Origin: Mucilaginibacter sp. PAMC 26640
GTDB lineage: Bacteria > Bacteroidota > Bacteroidia > Sphingobacteriales > Sphingobacteriaceae
DNA length: 64,000 nucleotides
Direction: 5' to 3'
Assembly: GCA_001596135.1 (NCBI GenBank)
Contig: CP014773.1
Coordinates: 2,604,001 to 2,668,000, forward strand
Positions 39,339 to 49,366 of the stretch are shown piece by piece (position 1 is the first letter of the stretch; every line of letters begins with the position of its first letter). The notes beneath the pieces were generated by a model. It was not told the origin of the DNA. It made no database searches and saw nothing but the letters and a program-made list of their open reading frames with translations. A program made the translations under genes and the position numbers.

Positions 39339-40952
39339 ATGAGGGGATTTTTACTGTTAACTTTCTGTTTGTTTACAGCATCGTTTGCCTTCTCGGCTGG
39401 TAATGATAGCCTGCTTCATCAGCTCAAAGCCGAAATAGCCAAAAAAGAGATTTATGACAGTGCAAAGCAGGCACGCATCAAATCCCTTAATAAACTTCAA
39501 CAGAAGACCTCGTTTACAGATTATTCCGCGCAGTACGATCTCTGCCTTAAACTATACGATGAGTACAAGTCGTACCAGTATGATTCTGCTTACGTATATG
39601 TAAACAAACTCAAAGATTTAAGCGTAAGCATGAACGATATGTCTCGTGCTTATTATAGCCAGGTAAAGCTTGGGTTTATTCTGCTTTCCTCCGGCATGTT
39701 TAAAGAAACCTTTGATTGTATGAGTCGTGTAAAAGCTTCCCTTTTAACCGACTCTATGAAAATGGAGTATTATTTTATCATGTACCGCTGTAACAGCGAT
39801 TTGGGTAAGTATAATAATGATAAGTATTTTGCGCCCGGTTACATGAAGGCGAGCAATTTATATATCGATTCGGCTATTAACCTTACAAAAAAAGGAAGTG
39901 TAGAATGGATGCATTTTACCGGCTTAAAAAACGCCCAGTTGGGTGTCCCGGTTTCAAAAGACGATGAGCTGAACAAGCTGTTAACATCCGGTATGCCGAT
40001 ATCAATGCACTTACGCGCAATGCTCAACTGTTCGCTGGCACTTACCTACTTAAGTGATCACCGGCGAGATGAGGCCATCCCGTTATTAATCAATTCGGCA
40101 ATTGCAGATCTGAAATCGTCAACCAAAGAAGCAGTTGCGCTCTTTACATTAGCCGAGCAGCTGTATAAAAATGGTAATACGAAAGATGCCTACGCATTTG
40201 TGCAGCTGGCAAAAGCCGATGCAGATTTTTATGGTGCCCGGCAGCGCAAAATACAAATCGGCGCAATACTGCCCTTGGTGGCAGCCGAAGAACTGAACCA
40301 TTCTGAAAGTGAAAAGCAACGGATATTGATCTATCTGCTGGCTATCACCGCATTAGCCTCCCTGGTGATCTTATTTTTGGTGATGATTTATAAGCAGCTG
40401 GATAAGCTTAAGCATAAAGAGCGGATAATTGAAGATAAAAACGTGCAGCTTAAGCAAGTAAATTATAAGCTAAGCGAGGATGCACATATCAAGGAAGAGT
40501 ATATAGGGCAATTCTTCAAGATCATATCGGGATATATCTTAAAGCTGGAAAAATTAAAGATGTCGGTTGATACCAAACTTTCAATTAAAAAATACGACGA
40601 TATCCGGCAGCTGATCAATAACATTAATATCAAAAAAGAGCGCGAGGTGCTGTATCACAGCTTCGACCATATCTTTCTGAAGATCTTTCCCAATTTTATT
40701 TCCGCATTCAATTCACAGTTTGAAGAAAAAGACCAGATCTGGCCGCAGGAACACGAAGTATTAAACACCGACCTGAGGATATTCGCATTGATCAAGATGG
40801 GAATAAATGATAACGAAACGATCGCTAAAATCCTGGAGTATTCTGTTAATACTATCTACGTATACAAAATGCGGATCAAGGCCAAATCGAAATGTCCGGA
40901 ACAATTCGAGCAGCGAATAATGGATATCACCGCTGTTGATATCGTAGAGTAA
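39339..40952 (+). CDS. DUF6377 domain membrane regulator of the SusC/D locus
   Basis: 537 residues. Signal peptide (LLTFCLFTASFAFSAGND), a periplasmic TPR-like helical region, one membrane helix at ~330-350 (LIYLLAITALASLVILFLV), a coiled coil, and a cytoplasmic C-terminal domain ending in a LuxR-like helix-turn-helix (NDNETIAKILEYSVNTIYVY). This is the architecture of DUF6377, common in Bacteroidota directly upstream of susC/susD, where it probably senses a glycan signal and switches the locus. The next gene on the same strand is the SusC. The signal sensed is unknown. Confidence 0.87.
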   Translation: MRGFLLLTFCLFTASFAFSAGNDSLLHQLKAEIAKKEIYDSAKQARIKSLNKLQQKTSFTDYSAQYDLCLKLYDEYKSYQYDSAYVYVNKLKDLSVSMNDMSRAYYSQVKLGFILLSSGMFKETFDCMSRVKASLLTDSMKMEYYFIMYRCNSDLGKYNNDKYFAPGYMKASNLYIDSAINLTKKGSVEWMHFTGLKNAQLGVPVSKDDELNKLLTSGMPISMHLRAMLNCSLALTYLSDHRRDEAIPLLINSAIADLKSSTKEAVALFTLAEQLYKNGNTKDAYAFVQLAKADADFYGARQRKIQIGAILPLVAAEELNHSESEKQRILIYLLAITALASLVILFLVMIYKQLDKLKHKERIIEDKNVQLKQVNYKLSEDAHIKEEYIGQFFKIISGYILKLEKLKMSVDTKLSIKKYDDIRQLINNINIKKEREVLYHSFDHIFLKIFPNFISAFNSQFEEKDQIWPQEHEVLNTDLRIFALIKMGINDNETIAKILEYSVNTIYVYKMRIKAKSKCPEQFEQRIMDITAVDIVE

Positions 40953-41391
40953 ATCAAATAGGAATATCATCCTGTTTTAAAAACTATTTCAAGCGTTATT
41001 TGAACCTTTTTTTATATGAACTAGCTATAAAAGTATTATATTTTTACCTCTTTTATTAAAGTTAAATAATTGATAATCAATAATATAATCTTATATTTTT
41101 CTATATTTTTTTAGCAATACTTCAAAAGATTAGCGAATGAGCAGCAGGACACACATCTTTGTGTAAATGTATATCGCTTTAATAAGTTACAACTTGTAGG
41201 CTTTGCACATTTAGGGTTAAATTCCCGCCATACCAATTAGATACTGTACTATTTTAAATTTTGTGTTTTGGTGCTTTAAGCACGCTATACTGCCAAACGC
41301 CTGCGTAAGTTATCGCTTACAGCTATGCATTTGTTACTGATGAGCCTTGTACTAAATTTTTTATAACCAATTATTAATTAAACCACAAACT
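40953..41391. other. Leader and promoter region of susC
   Basis: 439 bases, A/T-rich, with no gene. It contains a short exact palindrome GTGCTTTAAGCAC (41271-41283) that may be an operator. I could not assign a clean TAnnTTTG box: TAGGCTTTG near 41199 and TAAATTTTG near 41254 each have one base too many between TA and TTTG. Confidence 0.5.
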
Positions 41392-44300
41392 ATGCAATTT
41401 AAACACTTACTCACCTTATGTTTTCTTGCTGTAACCTGCTTCTTTTTTGAGCCAGCGCTTGCTCAAAATAAAGTGATCACAGGTAAGGTAACCGACAACA
41501 AAGATGGATCGCCACAGATTGGCGTTTCGGTAGGAGCAGGGGGCGGCATCGGCACCCAAACAAGCGTTGATGGTACTTTCAGATTATCTGTACCGGCAAC
41601 CACAACAGTTTTAACCTTCAACTATGTAGGTTACAAATCACAAACAGTGAGTCTTGAAGGTAAAACCTACCTGGCCGTGGCGCTGGAAGGCACCAGCACA
41701 GCCTTAAATGAGGTTGTTGTAATCGGTTACGGTACCCAGAGGGTAAGGGATGCGACGGGTTCAGTAGCGTCTTTAAGCCCTAAAGACTTTAACAAGGGTG
41801 TTATTGCTACTCCAGATCAGTTATTACAAGGTCGGATATCAGGTGTGCAGGTAACTCCGTCAAGTGGCGAACCTGGTGCAGCTGCCACTATCAATATTCG
41901 TGGTGCCGGTTCTATCCGCTCTGGCGATGGCCCGCTATATGTTATTGATGGTGTTCCAATCGATCAGGGTGGTGGTACAGCAGGAGGTTATGGTGTTGGT
42001 GCAGGTAACTCATCTGCCCGTAACCCGTTAGCATTCCTTAACCCTAATGATATTGAGAACATATCAGTATTAAAGGATGCATCATCATCAGCCATTTACG
42101 GTTCACGTGGCGCAAATGGTGTAATTTTGATTACAACGAAGAAAGGCCGTAAAGGCCAGGGCATTCAGTTTTCGGCAACAACAAGTCTTGCTTCGACTGC
42201 AAAGCGGTACGATCTGCTTAGCCGTGACGAGTTTTTAGCTGCAGTTGCTGCTGTTGGCGCTAACGCGGGGCCTGCATCATCAGGCGGAGTAGATTACGGA
42301 GGCAACACAGATTGGCAGAAACAGATCTTCCGTAGCGCTATCTCTCAAAATTATAACATTGGTTTTGGTGGCGCAAGCAATACCGCCAGCTACCGTGCGT
42401 CTGTTGGCTACGACAACCAACAGGGTACCGTTAAAAATTCTGGCCTTAAACGTTTAAACGCACGTATCAACGCTGGGAAATCTTTCTTCAACGAACGTTT
42501 GAAATTTGATCTCCAGTCTACCTATTCAAATGTGAAGGATCAATTTGCCCCTATTACCAACAACGCAGGCTTTAACGGTAGTTTGATTGGTGCAGCTCTT
42601 CAGCTTAACCCAACAGCACCTGTTTATGATGATCAGGGTCGTTTATTTAACCTTAACGGCTACAATTCTGATGGTTATCCAAACGGTAACAGTTTCCGTA
42701 ACCCGGTATCATTATTAAACCAAATAGATGACAGAGATAACATCAACAGGTTCTTAAACAACCTCACCATGACCCTGCGTTTGGCCGAAGGCTTATCTTA
42801 CAAGGGTAACTTTGGTGCAGATATCTCTACAGGATTAAGAAAAACTTTTTATGATCCTAAAGTTATCGGTTACACTGATGCTATCGGTATAAGACAAACC
42901 AACTTCCCATCGCCTACAGGCAATGGTACCGCCATCTATCAGAATAACAAAGTAAGAAATTATACTACAGAGCATACCTTAAACTATGATAAAAAATGGA
43001 AGGATAACAGCTCGTTAACAGCTTTATTGGGTTACTCTTACCAAACCTTTAAAAACGGAAACAGTAACGAATTTGGTTTCGGTACTTCTCAGCCCGGTGT
43101 TTTGGTTAAAGATTACAATGACTTCAAAACTCATTTACCTTACGCAGTTGGTGATACATCAAGCTACAGGTTGCAATCTTACTTCGCACGTGTTAACTAC
43201 TCTTACAAAGACCGCTATATCATTACCGGTACAATCAGGAGAGACGGTTCAACCCGTTTTGGTTCAAACAACAAATATGGTAACTTCCCGGCATTGGCTT
43301 TCAAATGGCGTTTAAGCAACGAAAGTTTTATGCGTAAAGGTTTGTTTGATGATTTAAGCTTAAGGTTAAACTACGGTAAAACAGGTAACCAGGAAATACC
43401 ATCGTACGCATCTTTGGATGTAAATAACATTCAGAATTTCGATGGAACATCCGTTGCCTCTTTTTACCAGGGTAATGCTAACCTAAAATGGCAGGCAAAC
43501 ACCACCTATGGTGCTGGTTTAGATTTCTCTATTGTTAAAGGCAGATTGACAGGTTCTGTTGATTATTTCAACAAATCGGTTACAGATCTTTTGTTCTTCC
43601 AGGATATCGCGCAGCCATCCTTGTCATCAAGGGTATACTTGAACTTGCCTGCTAAGGTATCAAACAAAGGCGTTGAGTTTGGTTTAAACTTCGCAGCTGT
43701 ACAGGGGCCTAAATTTACCTGGGATATCTCTTACAACATGACGTTTATCAAATCAACAGTAAGCAACTTCGTTGGTCGTAACATCGTAACTGGCAACGTC
43801 GACGGGCAGGGTTTATCCGGTGCCTACGCACAGCTGATTGCTAACGGCCTGCCATTGTTTACCTTTAACGTACCTAACTATGCAGGTTTGGATGCTAACG
43901 GTTTCGGTATTTATCCACAAGGTATAGATGTGTTAACTCCACAAGGCAGCCCTAACCCTAAATTTACAGCAGGCTTAACCAACAACTTTAACTACGGCAA
44001 CTGGAACTTAAGCTTTTTCCTGAACGCTGCAACCGGCTTCCAGATCTACAACAATACTGCAAATGCTTTCTTCTACAAAGGCAACCTTGTAAGCGGTCGT
44101 AACGTAACTAAAGAAGTAGCTGCAACCAACGAAAGCCCGCTTAACTCTGGTGAGGTATCAACCCGCTTTTTAGAGAAAGGCGATTTCTTAAGATTAAGCA
44201 ATGCATCAATAGGATATACCTTCCCGGTTAAAGGCGGTGCCTTCAAAACATTGCGCGTATCGGTAACTGGTCAGAATCTTTTCCTGATCACCAGTTATTC

Positions 44301-44421
44301 TGGTTTGGATCCTGAAGTTAACACTGACAAATCCAGGAACGAAGTTGCATCACGTGGTATTGATTATACATCATATCCAAAGGCGCGTATATTCACATTT
44401 GGTTTAAATGCAAGTTTCTAA
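41392..44421 (+). CDS. susC: SusC/RagA family TonB-linked outer-membrane transporter
   Basis: 1009 residues. Signal peptide to ~residue 24 (CFFFEPALAQ), a CarboxypepD_reg-like Ig domain (VITGKVTDNKDGSPQIGVSV), the plug with the family mark SSAIYGSRGANGVILITT, and a 22-strand barrel ending in IFTFGLNASF. The protein moves glycan fragments across the outer membrane using TonB energy and pairs with SusD. It is the first structural gene of the locus and overlaps the next gene by a few bases or nearly so. The substrate is not readable from sequence; GH65 and GH37 genes suggest trehalose-like alpha-glucosides. Confidence 0.95.
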   Translation: MQFKHLLTLCFLAVTCFFFEPALAQNKVITGKVTDNKDGSPQIGVSVGAGGGIGTQTSVDGTFRLSVPATTTVLTFNYVGYKSQTVSLEGKTYLAVALEGTSTALNEVVVIGYGTQRVRDATGSVASLSPKDFNKGVIATPDQLLQGRISGVQVTPSSGEPGAAATINIRGAGSIRSGDGPLYVIDGVPIDQGGGTAGGYGVGAGNSSARNPLAFLNPNDIENISVLKDASSSAIYGSRGANGVILITTKKGRKGQGIQFSATTSLASTAKRYDLLSRDEFLAAVAAVGANAGPASSGGVDYGGNTDWQKQIFRSAISQNYNIGFGGASNTASYRASVGYDNQQGTVKNSGLKRLNARINAGKSFFNERLKFDLQSTYSNVKDQFAPITNNAGFNGSLIGAALQLNPTAPVYDDQGRLFNLNGYNSDGYPNGNSFRNPVSLLNQIDDRDNINRFLNNLTMTLRLAEGLSYKGNFGADISTGLRKTFYDPKVIGYTDAIGIRQTNFPSPTGNGTAIYQNNKVRNYTTEHTLNYDKKWKDNSSLTALLGYSYQTFKNGNSNEFGFGTSQPGVLVKDYNDFKTHLPYAVGDTSSYRLQSYFARVNYSYKDRYIITGTIRRDGSTRFGSNNKYGNFPALAFKWRLSNESFMRKGLFDDLSLRLNYGKTGNQEIPSYASLDVNNIQNFDGTSVASFYQGNANLKWQANTTYGAGLDFSIVKGRLTGSVDYFNKSVTDLLFFQDIAQPSLSSRVYLNLPAKVSNKGVEFGLNFAAVQGPKFTWDISYNMTFIKSTVSNFVGRNIVTGNVDGQGLSGAYAQLIANGLPLFTFNVPNYAGLDANGFGIYPQGIDVLTPQGSPNPKFTAGLTNNFNYGNWNLSFFLNAATGFQIYNNTANAFFYKGNLVSGRNVTKEVAATNESPLNSGEVSTRFLEKGDFLRLSNASIGYTFPVKGGAFKTLRVSVTGQNLFLITSYSGLDPEVNTDKSRNEVASRGIDYTSYPKARIFTFGLNASF

Positions 44422-44434
44422 AAAAAATATTAGT

Positions 44435-45979
44435 ATGAAAAAAATAGCGACAAGAGCAGTTTTGTGCGGATTGGTTCTTTTTACTGCCGCCGGCTGTGCA
44501 AAATTGGATGAAAAACTTTACGGATCGAAGTCATTAAAAGATCCTAATGCAGCGGCAGGTTCTGCAGATTTAAATGGGGTTTACTCGCAATTGTACGGCC
44601 AAACAGATCAGGCAAACACTTATGCATTGCAAGAGCATTCAACTGATGAGATGATGGGCCCAACCCGCGGTACAGACTGGGGAGATTTTGGTACCTGGCG
44701 TAAGCTGCACACCCACACCTGGACAGCGACTCATAATCAGGTGAATGATACCTGGGATCAGTTGAATATCGGTGTATTTCGTGCTACCCAGGTAATTGCT
44801 AAAGCAGCCGATAAAAACATTGAAGGACAGGCGAGATTTTTACGTGCCTACTTCATGTTCCAGATCGTTGACCTTTACGGCCAGGCGCCATTTAGGGAAG
44901 CTGATGCGCCGGTTGCATCTGTACCAAAAGTATTCAGCCGCACAGAGGCTACAGCTTTCATTATAACAGACCTTGAGTTTGCTGAAGCAAACCTGCCTGC
45001 AACATCTGCCAACATTGGTGTAGCTAATAAAGCAGCAGCACAGGCATTATTGGCTAAGGTTTACCTTAACAAAGCCGTTTACACCGCGTCGGCGGTTGGT
45101 GGCCCTTTCACATTTGCTAAAGCAGATATGGATAAGGTTATTCAGTATGCAAATGCGGTTACTGCAGCGGGCTACACTTTAGAGCCTGCCGGTAAATACT
45201 TCCAGGATTTTGCGTGGGATAACACAGAGCAATCTCATGGTAATATTTTTGGTTTTTATAACACTACAACAAATGCTCCTGCTTCCGCTAAAAACCGCTG
45301 GAGAATGGGCTTGCACTACAACCAAACACCAGATGGCTGGAACGGATTTACTACCCTTGCAGATTTCTACAATTCATTTGATGCAAACGATGAGCGTAGA
45401 GGTGTAGCTTACCCCGGATTAACCGACAAAGTTGGATTAAGGGCAGGATTTGCAGTTGGTCAGCAATTTGGTCCAGGTGGCAAAGCTTTAACCCAGCGTA
45501 GTGGTAAACCACTTGTTTTTACTCCGGATGTTAACTTAAATTTCTCTACGGAGGCGCAGGGTATCAGGGTATTTAAATATTTCCCACAGCCATCTGCAAA
45601 CAACACAGTTAATGATGATAACACATCAAACGATTACGTGATCTTGCGTTATGCAGATGTATTATTAGAAAAAGCAGAGGCCATTATGCGCGGTGGTACC
45701 GATCCGAATGGTCAAACTGCGGTATCGATAGTTAACGCGGTACGTGTACCGCGCGGTGCAACAGCTGTTGCAGCTGTTGATCCTGCATTAATGCTTGCAG
45801 AGCGCGGCCGTGAGTTGTACTGGGAAGGCTGGAGAAGAAATGACCAGATCCGTTTCGAGAAATTCAACGATCCGGTTGATCAGCGTGCTAACGCGTCGGA
45901 CAAATCCCGTACGATATACCCAATTCCTCAGCGCGCGGTGGATACCAACCCTAATCTGAAACAGAACGCGGGTTACTAA
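44435..45979 (+). CDS. susD: SusD/RagB family surface lipoprotein
   Basis: 514 residues from ATG 44435. An earlier in-frame ATG at 44408 would overlap the susC end; the later one starts the signal peptide (KIATRAVLCGLVLFTAAGC) with the lipobox Cys. The family features are the helical TPR-rich body (NVFRATQ-type, KAAAQALLAKVYLNKAVY), the YADVLLEKAEAI segment and the C-terminal RGRELYWEGWRRNDQIRF. SusD forms the lid on SusC and binds sugar at the cell surface. Its stop is followed by a perfect hairpin terminator. Confidence 0.95.
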   Translation: MKKIATRAVLCGLVLFTAAGCAKLDEKLYGSKSLKDPNAAAGSADLNGVYSQLYGQTDQANTYALQEHSTDEMMGPTRGTDWGDFGTWRKLHTHTWTATHNQVNDTWDQLNIGVFRATQVIAKAADKNIEGQARFLRAYFMFQIVDLYGQAPFREADAPVASVPKVFSRTEATAFIITDLEFAEANLPATSANIGVANKAAAQALLAKVYLNKAVYTASAVGGPFTFAKADMDKVIQYANAVTAAGYTLEPAGKYFQDFAWDNTEQSHGNIFGFYNTTTNAPASAKNRWRMGLHYNQTPDGWNGFTTLADFYNSFDANDERRGVAYPGLTDKVGLRAGFAVGQQFGPGGKALTQRSGKPLVFTPDVNLNFSTEAQGIRVFKYFPQPSANNTVNDDNTSNDYVILRYADVLLEKAEAIMRGGTDPNGQTAVSIVNAVRVPRGATAVAAVDPALMLAERGRELYWEGWRRNDQIRFEKFNDPVDQRANASDKSRTIYPIPQRAVDTNPNLKQNAGY

Positions 45980-46014
45980 TTAACGCAATTTTTTAGGATT
46001 TATATTTGATTATG

Positions 46015-46046
46015 AACGTAGCGAAGTAATTCGCTACGTTTGTTTT
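46015..46046 (+). terminator. Terminator between susD and the VCBS genes
   Basis: AACGTAGCGAA (46015-46025) and TTCGCTACGTT (46030-46040) form a perfect 11-bp stem with loop GTAA, followed by TGTTTTTT. It is an intrinsic terminator in the middle of the locus; the next start lies 15 bases beyond it. Confidence 0.9.
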
Positions 46047-46060
46047 TTCTAAACTTTGTA

Positions 46061-49000
46061 ATGTTTATAAAAAACCCCCTAATACTATTATTTTTTCTTT
46101 CGGTTTTCATCTTATCCTGCCATAAAAATGGCGTTGATAACCCCTTATTTTCCTTGCAAAAAAACAAGGACATCGGGATCAATTTCGTAAACCAGCTAAA
46201 CGAGCAGGACCGTACCAATGTATTTACCTTTCGTAATTATTACAACGGGGGCGGTGTTGCCATTGGTGATATTAACAATGATGGTTTAAATGATGTTTAC
46301 CTCACCTCTAACCAGGGCGGCAATCAACTCTATCTCAATAAGGGTAATTGGAAATTTGAAGATATTACGGATAAGGCCGGTGTTAAAGGTACCAAATACT
46401 GGAGCACCGGGGTAACCATGGTGGATATCAATGGTGATGGCTGGCTGGATATTTATGTATGCCATAGCGGCAATATTATTGACAGGAAGGGTAATGAACT
46501 TTTCATTAACCAGCACAACGGTACGTTTAAAGAAGAGGCCGCAAAATATGGGCTGGTAGATAACGGACTCTCCACCCAGGCCATATTTTTTGATTTTGAT
46601 AACGACGGTGACCTGGATTGCTTTATTCTGAATAATTCTTTCCGGCCAATTGGGTCATTTGATTTTAGCAAAAACCTGCGCAGCGTGGTCGACCCGCTTG
46701 GCGGCGCCCGCCTATATCGCAACGATAGCGGCCATTTTACCAACGTGACCAAAACGGCGGGCATTTTTAGCAGTGATATTGGCTTTGGACTTGGCGTTTC
46801 TGTAGCAGATGTTAATAACGACGGCTACCCGGACATCTATGTTTCCAATGATTTTTTTGAACGGGATTACCTGTATATCAATCAAAAGAACGGGACTTTT
46901 AAAGAAGACATCCAAAACGAAACCGGGCACCTGAGCCTGGCCTCCATGGGGTCGGACATTGCGGATATTAACAATGATGGCAACCTGGATATTTTCACTA
47001 CCGAAATGCTCCCCGAAGGCGACAAACGTTTAAAGAAAATGACCTCCTTCGAATCTTTCGATGTGATTAAACTAAAACAGCACGATGGTTATTTTAACCA
47101 GTACATGCAAAATTGCCTGCAACTGAACAATGGCGACGGAACTTTTTCTGAAGTGGCCTTTAATGCAGGCGTAGCCGCTACCGACTGGAGTTGGGGCGCG
47201 CTGTTCTTTGATATGGATAACGACGGCTGGAAGGATATTTTTGTATCCAATGGCATATATAAGGATCTTACTGATCAGGATTACATTGAGTTTTTGGGCA
47301 ACCGGGAGAGCATGGATAAGATCGCGGAGAAGAAATCTTTCGATTACAAAGACTTTACGGATAAAATGGTATCAACCCCGCTATCCAATTATGCTTTCTC
47401 TAACAACCATAACCTCACTTTCAGCAACAAGGCTAAAGAGTTTGGGCTGGATGATCCCTCATTTAGTAATGGCGCGGCCTACGGCGATCTGGATGGGGAT
47501 GGTGATAATGACCTGATTGTTAATAATGTTAACTCACCGTTGTTCGTTTACAAAAACAATGCAGAGCGGCTGAAGAACAATTTTATACAGGTAAAATTAC
47601 AGGGCGATAAATTTAACCGTTTTGGTGTGGGCAGTACTATCAAAGTATTTGCAAAAGGGGAGTCGCTGGTTTATTACCAGCAGCCTACACGCGGCTTTCA
47701 AAGCAGCACTTCGCCTAATTTGATCAGTATTGGGTTAGGTAAAGAAAATAAGGTGGATTCGATCCAGGTCATTTGGCCCGGCGGTAAGTATGAGGTGGCC
47801 AAAAATCTGGCGACCAACAAAGTTCATACTTACAGCATAGCCAACGCAAAACTCACTTACGATTTTACTAGAAAAACAGTTAAGCCGCTGTTTACCGAAA
47901 CCGCCAAAGCGCTGTTTGATTCGGTTCCGGCACATGCCGAAAACGGTTTCATTGATTTTGATAATGAACGGCTGATGCTACAAATGCTTTCTACCGAAAA
48001 CCCTTACATGGCAAAAGGCGACATCAATAAAGATGGCCTGGCTGATTTTTATTTTGGTGCGTCTAAAGATGCTGCAGCGGCTATTTATATTCAGAAAAAA
48101 AATGGCAGCTTTCATAAATATGTTCCAAGCGACCTGGGTACACAAAGTTACCTTGAAAATGCTGGCGCAGCCTTTGGGGATTTTGATGGCGACGGTGATG
48201 AAGACCTCATCATTGGGGTAGGCGGCAACGAGGATGAAGCAGGCTCAAGAGTTTACTTACCTCGTTTTTACGAAAACGATGGCAAGGGCAACCTGCACCG
48301 TAATCCGCAGAAATCATTAGCGGCAGCTGTAAATGCATCGGTATTAATGGCCTGCGATTATGATAAGGATGGGCATTTGGATCTGTTTATTGGCGGACGG
48401 AGTGTACCCGGTATTTATGGGGCCTCTCCGGAGTCTTATGTGTTTCGTAACGATGGTGCCGGGCATTTTACCGATGTATCTAAACAGGTTTTGGGCGGGG
48501 ATACTAAATTGGGCATGGTGACGTCCGCGCAATGGGCAGATCTGGACGGCAACGGTTACCAGGACCTGGTAGTTGCCGGCAACTGGATGGGGATCCGGAT
48601 CTTTAAAAATACCAGGGGCAAATTTACCGAAGATAAACAACTTGAAAAATACAAAGGCTGGTGGAGCAGCCTGGCCGTTGCCGATGTGAACGGTGACGGC
48701 AAGCCGGATATTATTGCAGGTAATATTGGCCTGAACGTAAAATTCAAAGCCTCATTTGAGGACCCGATGAAAATCTACATTAAAGATTTTGACAAGAATG
48801 GCACTAAAGAATGCATTACCTCCATGTACAAAAGCGATCACGTAAACTACATCTTCCACATGAAGCCTGATTTGGTTGGCCAAATGCCTTTGCTAAAAAA
48901 GAAGTATTTAAAATACAACGATTATGCAGGCAAGCCATTTAATGAGATTTTTCCGGATGATCAGTTGGAAGGGGCAGAAGTACATGCGATGAACTGGCTG

Positions 49001-49360
49001 GCCTCAACCGTGTTTATGAATGAAGGAAGTAAATTCGTAGCTAAACCATTGCCTTACAACCCGCAGCTTTCCAGTGTGAATACCATTGTGTGTGATGATA
49101 TTGATAAAAGCGGTTTGCCTTCCATTATACTGGCCGGTAATTTTTACGGGTTTAAGCCGGAAGTGGGCCGTTTGGATGCCAGTCACGGGCAAATTTATAA
49201 ATATAGTAAAAGCGGATTTGTGTATATTTCGCCATCACAAAGCGGGATGGATCTGTCGGGCCAGGTGCGCTCTTCGCTGACGATCAAAAACAGCCGCGGC
49301 GAAAAATACTTTTTATTCGGATTGAATGATGACAAGCTTAAAGCCTATAAATTACGTTAA
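46061..49360 (+). CDS. VCBS/FG-GAP repeat protein with ASPIC/UnbV domain, lipoprotein 1
   Basis: 1099 residues from ATG 46061 (the earlier TTG at 46040 is inside the terminator). Lipobox FILSCHKNG. The first half has at least seven Ca-binding repeats of the DxDxDGxxD type (GDINNDGLNDVYL, VDINGDGWLDIYV, ADVNNDGYPDIYV, DMDNDGWKDIFV), a predicted beta-propeller. Then an ASPIC/UnbV domain (GSTIKVFAKGESLVYYQQP; IQVIWPGGKYE), then a second propeller with GDFDGDGDEDLIIGVGG. Such proteins are surface glycan-binding candidates in Bacteroidota glycan-use loci. Co-directional with susCD and six bases before a paralogue. Confidence 0.9.
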   Translation: MFIKNPLILLFFLSVFILSCHKNGVDNPLFSLQKNKDIGINFVNQLNEQDRTNVFTFRNYYNGGGVAIGDINNDGLNDVYLTSNQGGNQLYLNKGNWKFEDITDKAGVKGTKYWSTGVTMVDINGDGWLDIYVCHSGNIIDRKGNELFINQHNGTFKEEAAKYGLVDNGLSTQAIFFDFDNDGDLDCFILNNSFRPIGSFDFSKNLRSVVDPLGGARLYRNDSGHFTNVTKTAGIFSSDIGFGLGVSVADVNNDGYPDIYVSNDFFERDYLYINQKNGTFKEDIQNETGHLSLASMGSDIADINNDGNLDIFTTEMLPEGDKRLKKMTSFESFDVIKLKQHDGYFNQYMQNCLQLNNGDGTFSEVAFNAGVAATDWSWGALFFDMDNDGWKDIFVSNGIYKDLTDQDYIEFLGNRESMDKIAEKKSFDYKDFTDKMVSTPLSNYAFSNNHNLTFSNKAKEFGLDDPSFSNGAAYGDLDGDGDNDLIVNNVNSPLFVYKNNAERLKNNFIQVKLQGDKFNRFGVGSTIKVFAKGESLVYYQQPTRGFQSSTSPNLISIGLGKENKVDSIQVIWPGGKYEVAKNLATNKVHTYSIANAKLTYDFTRKTVKPLFTETAKALFDSVPAHAENGFIDFDNERLMLQMLSTENPYMAKGDINKDGLADFYFGASKDAAAAIYIQKKNGSFHKYVPSDLGTQSYLENAGAAFGDFDGDGDEDLIIGVGGNEDEAGSRVYLPRFYENDGKGNLHRNPQKSLAAAVNASVLMACDYDKDGHLDLFIGGRSVPGIYGASPESYVFRNDGAGHFTDVSKQVLGGDTKLGMVTSAQWADLDGNGYQDLVVAGNWMGIRIFKNTRGKFTEDKQLEKYKGWWSSLAVADVNGDGKPDIIAGNIGLNVKFKASFEDPMKIYIKDFDKNGTKECITSMYKSDHVNYIFHMKPDLVGQMPLLKKKYLKYNDYAGKPFNEIFPDDQLEGAEVHAMNWLASTVFMNEGSKFVAKPLPYNPQLSSVNTIVCDDIDKSGLPSIILAGNFYGFKPEVGRLDASHGQIYKYSKSGFVYISPSQSGMDLSGQVRSSLTIKNSRGEKYFLFGLNDDKLKAYKLR

Positions 49361-49366
49361 GCTGCC

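Noticed and set aside
46040..46060. TTG start for VCBS1 seven codons upstream
   Set aside because: It is the last base-pair of the terminator stem; ATG 46061 directly begins the lipoprotein signal peptide.
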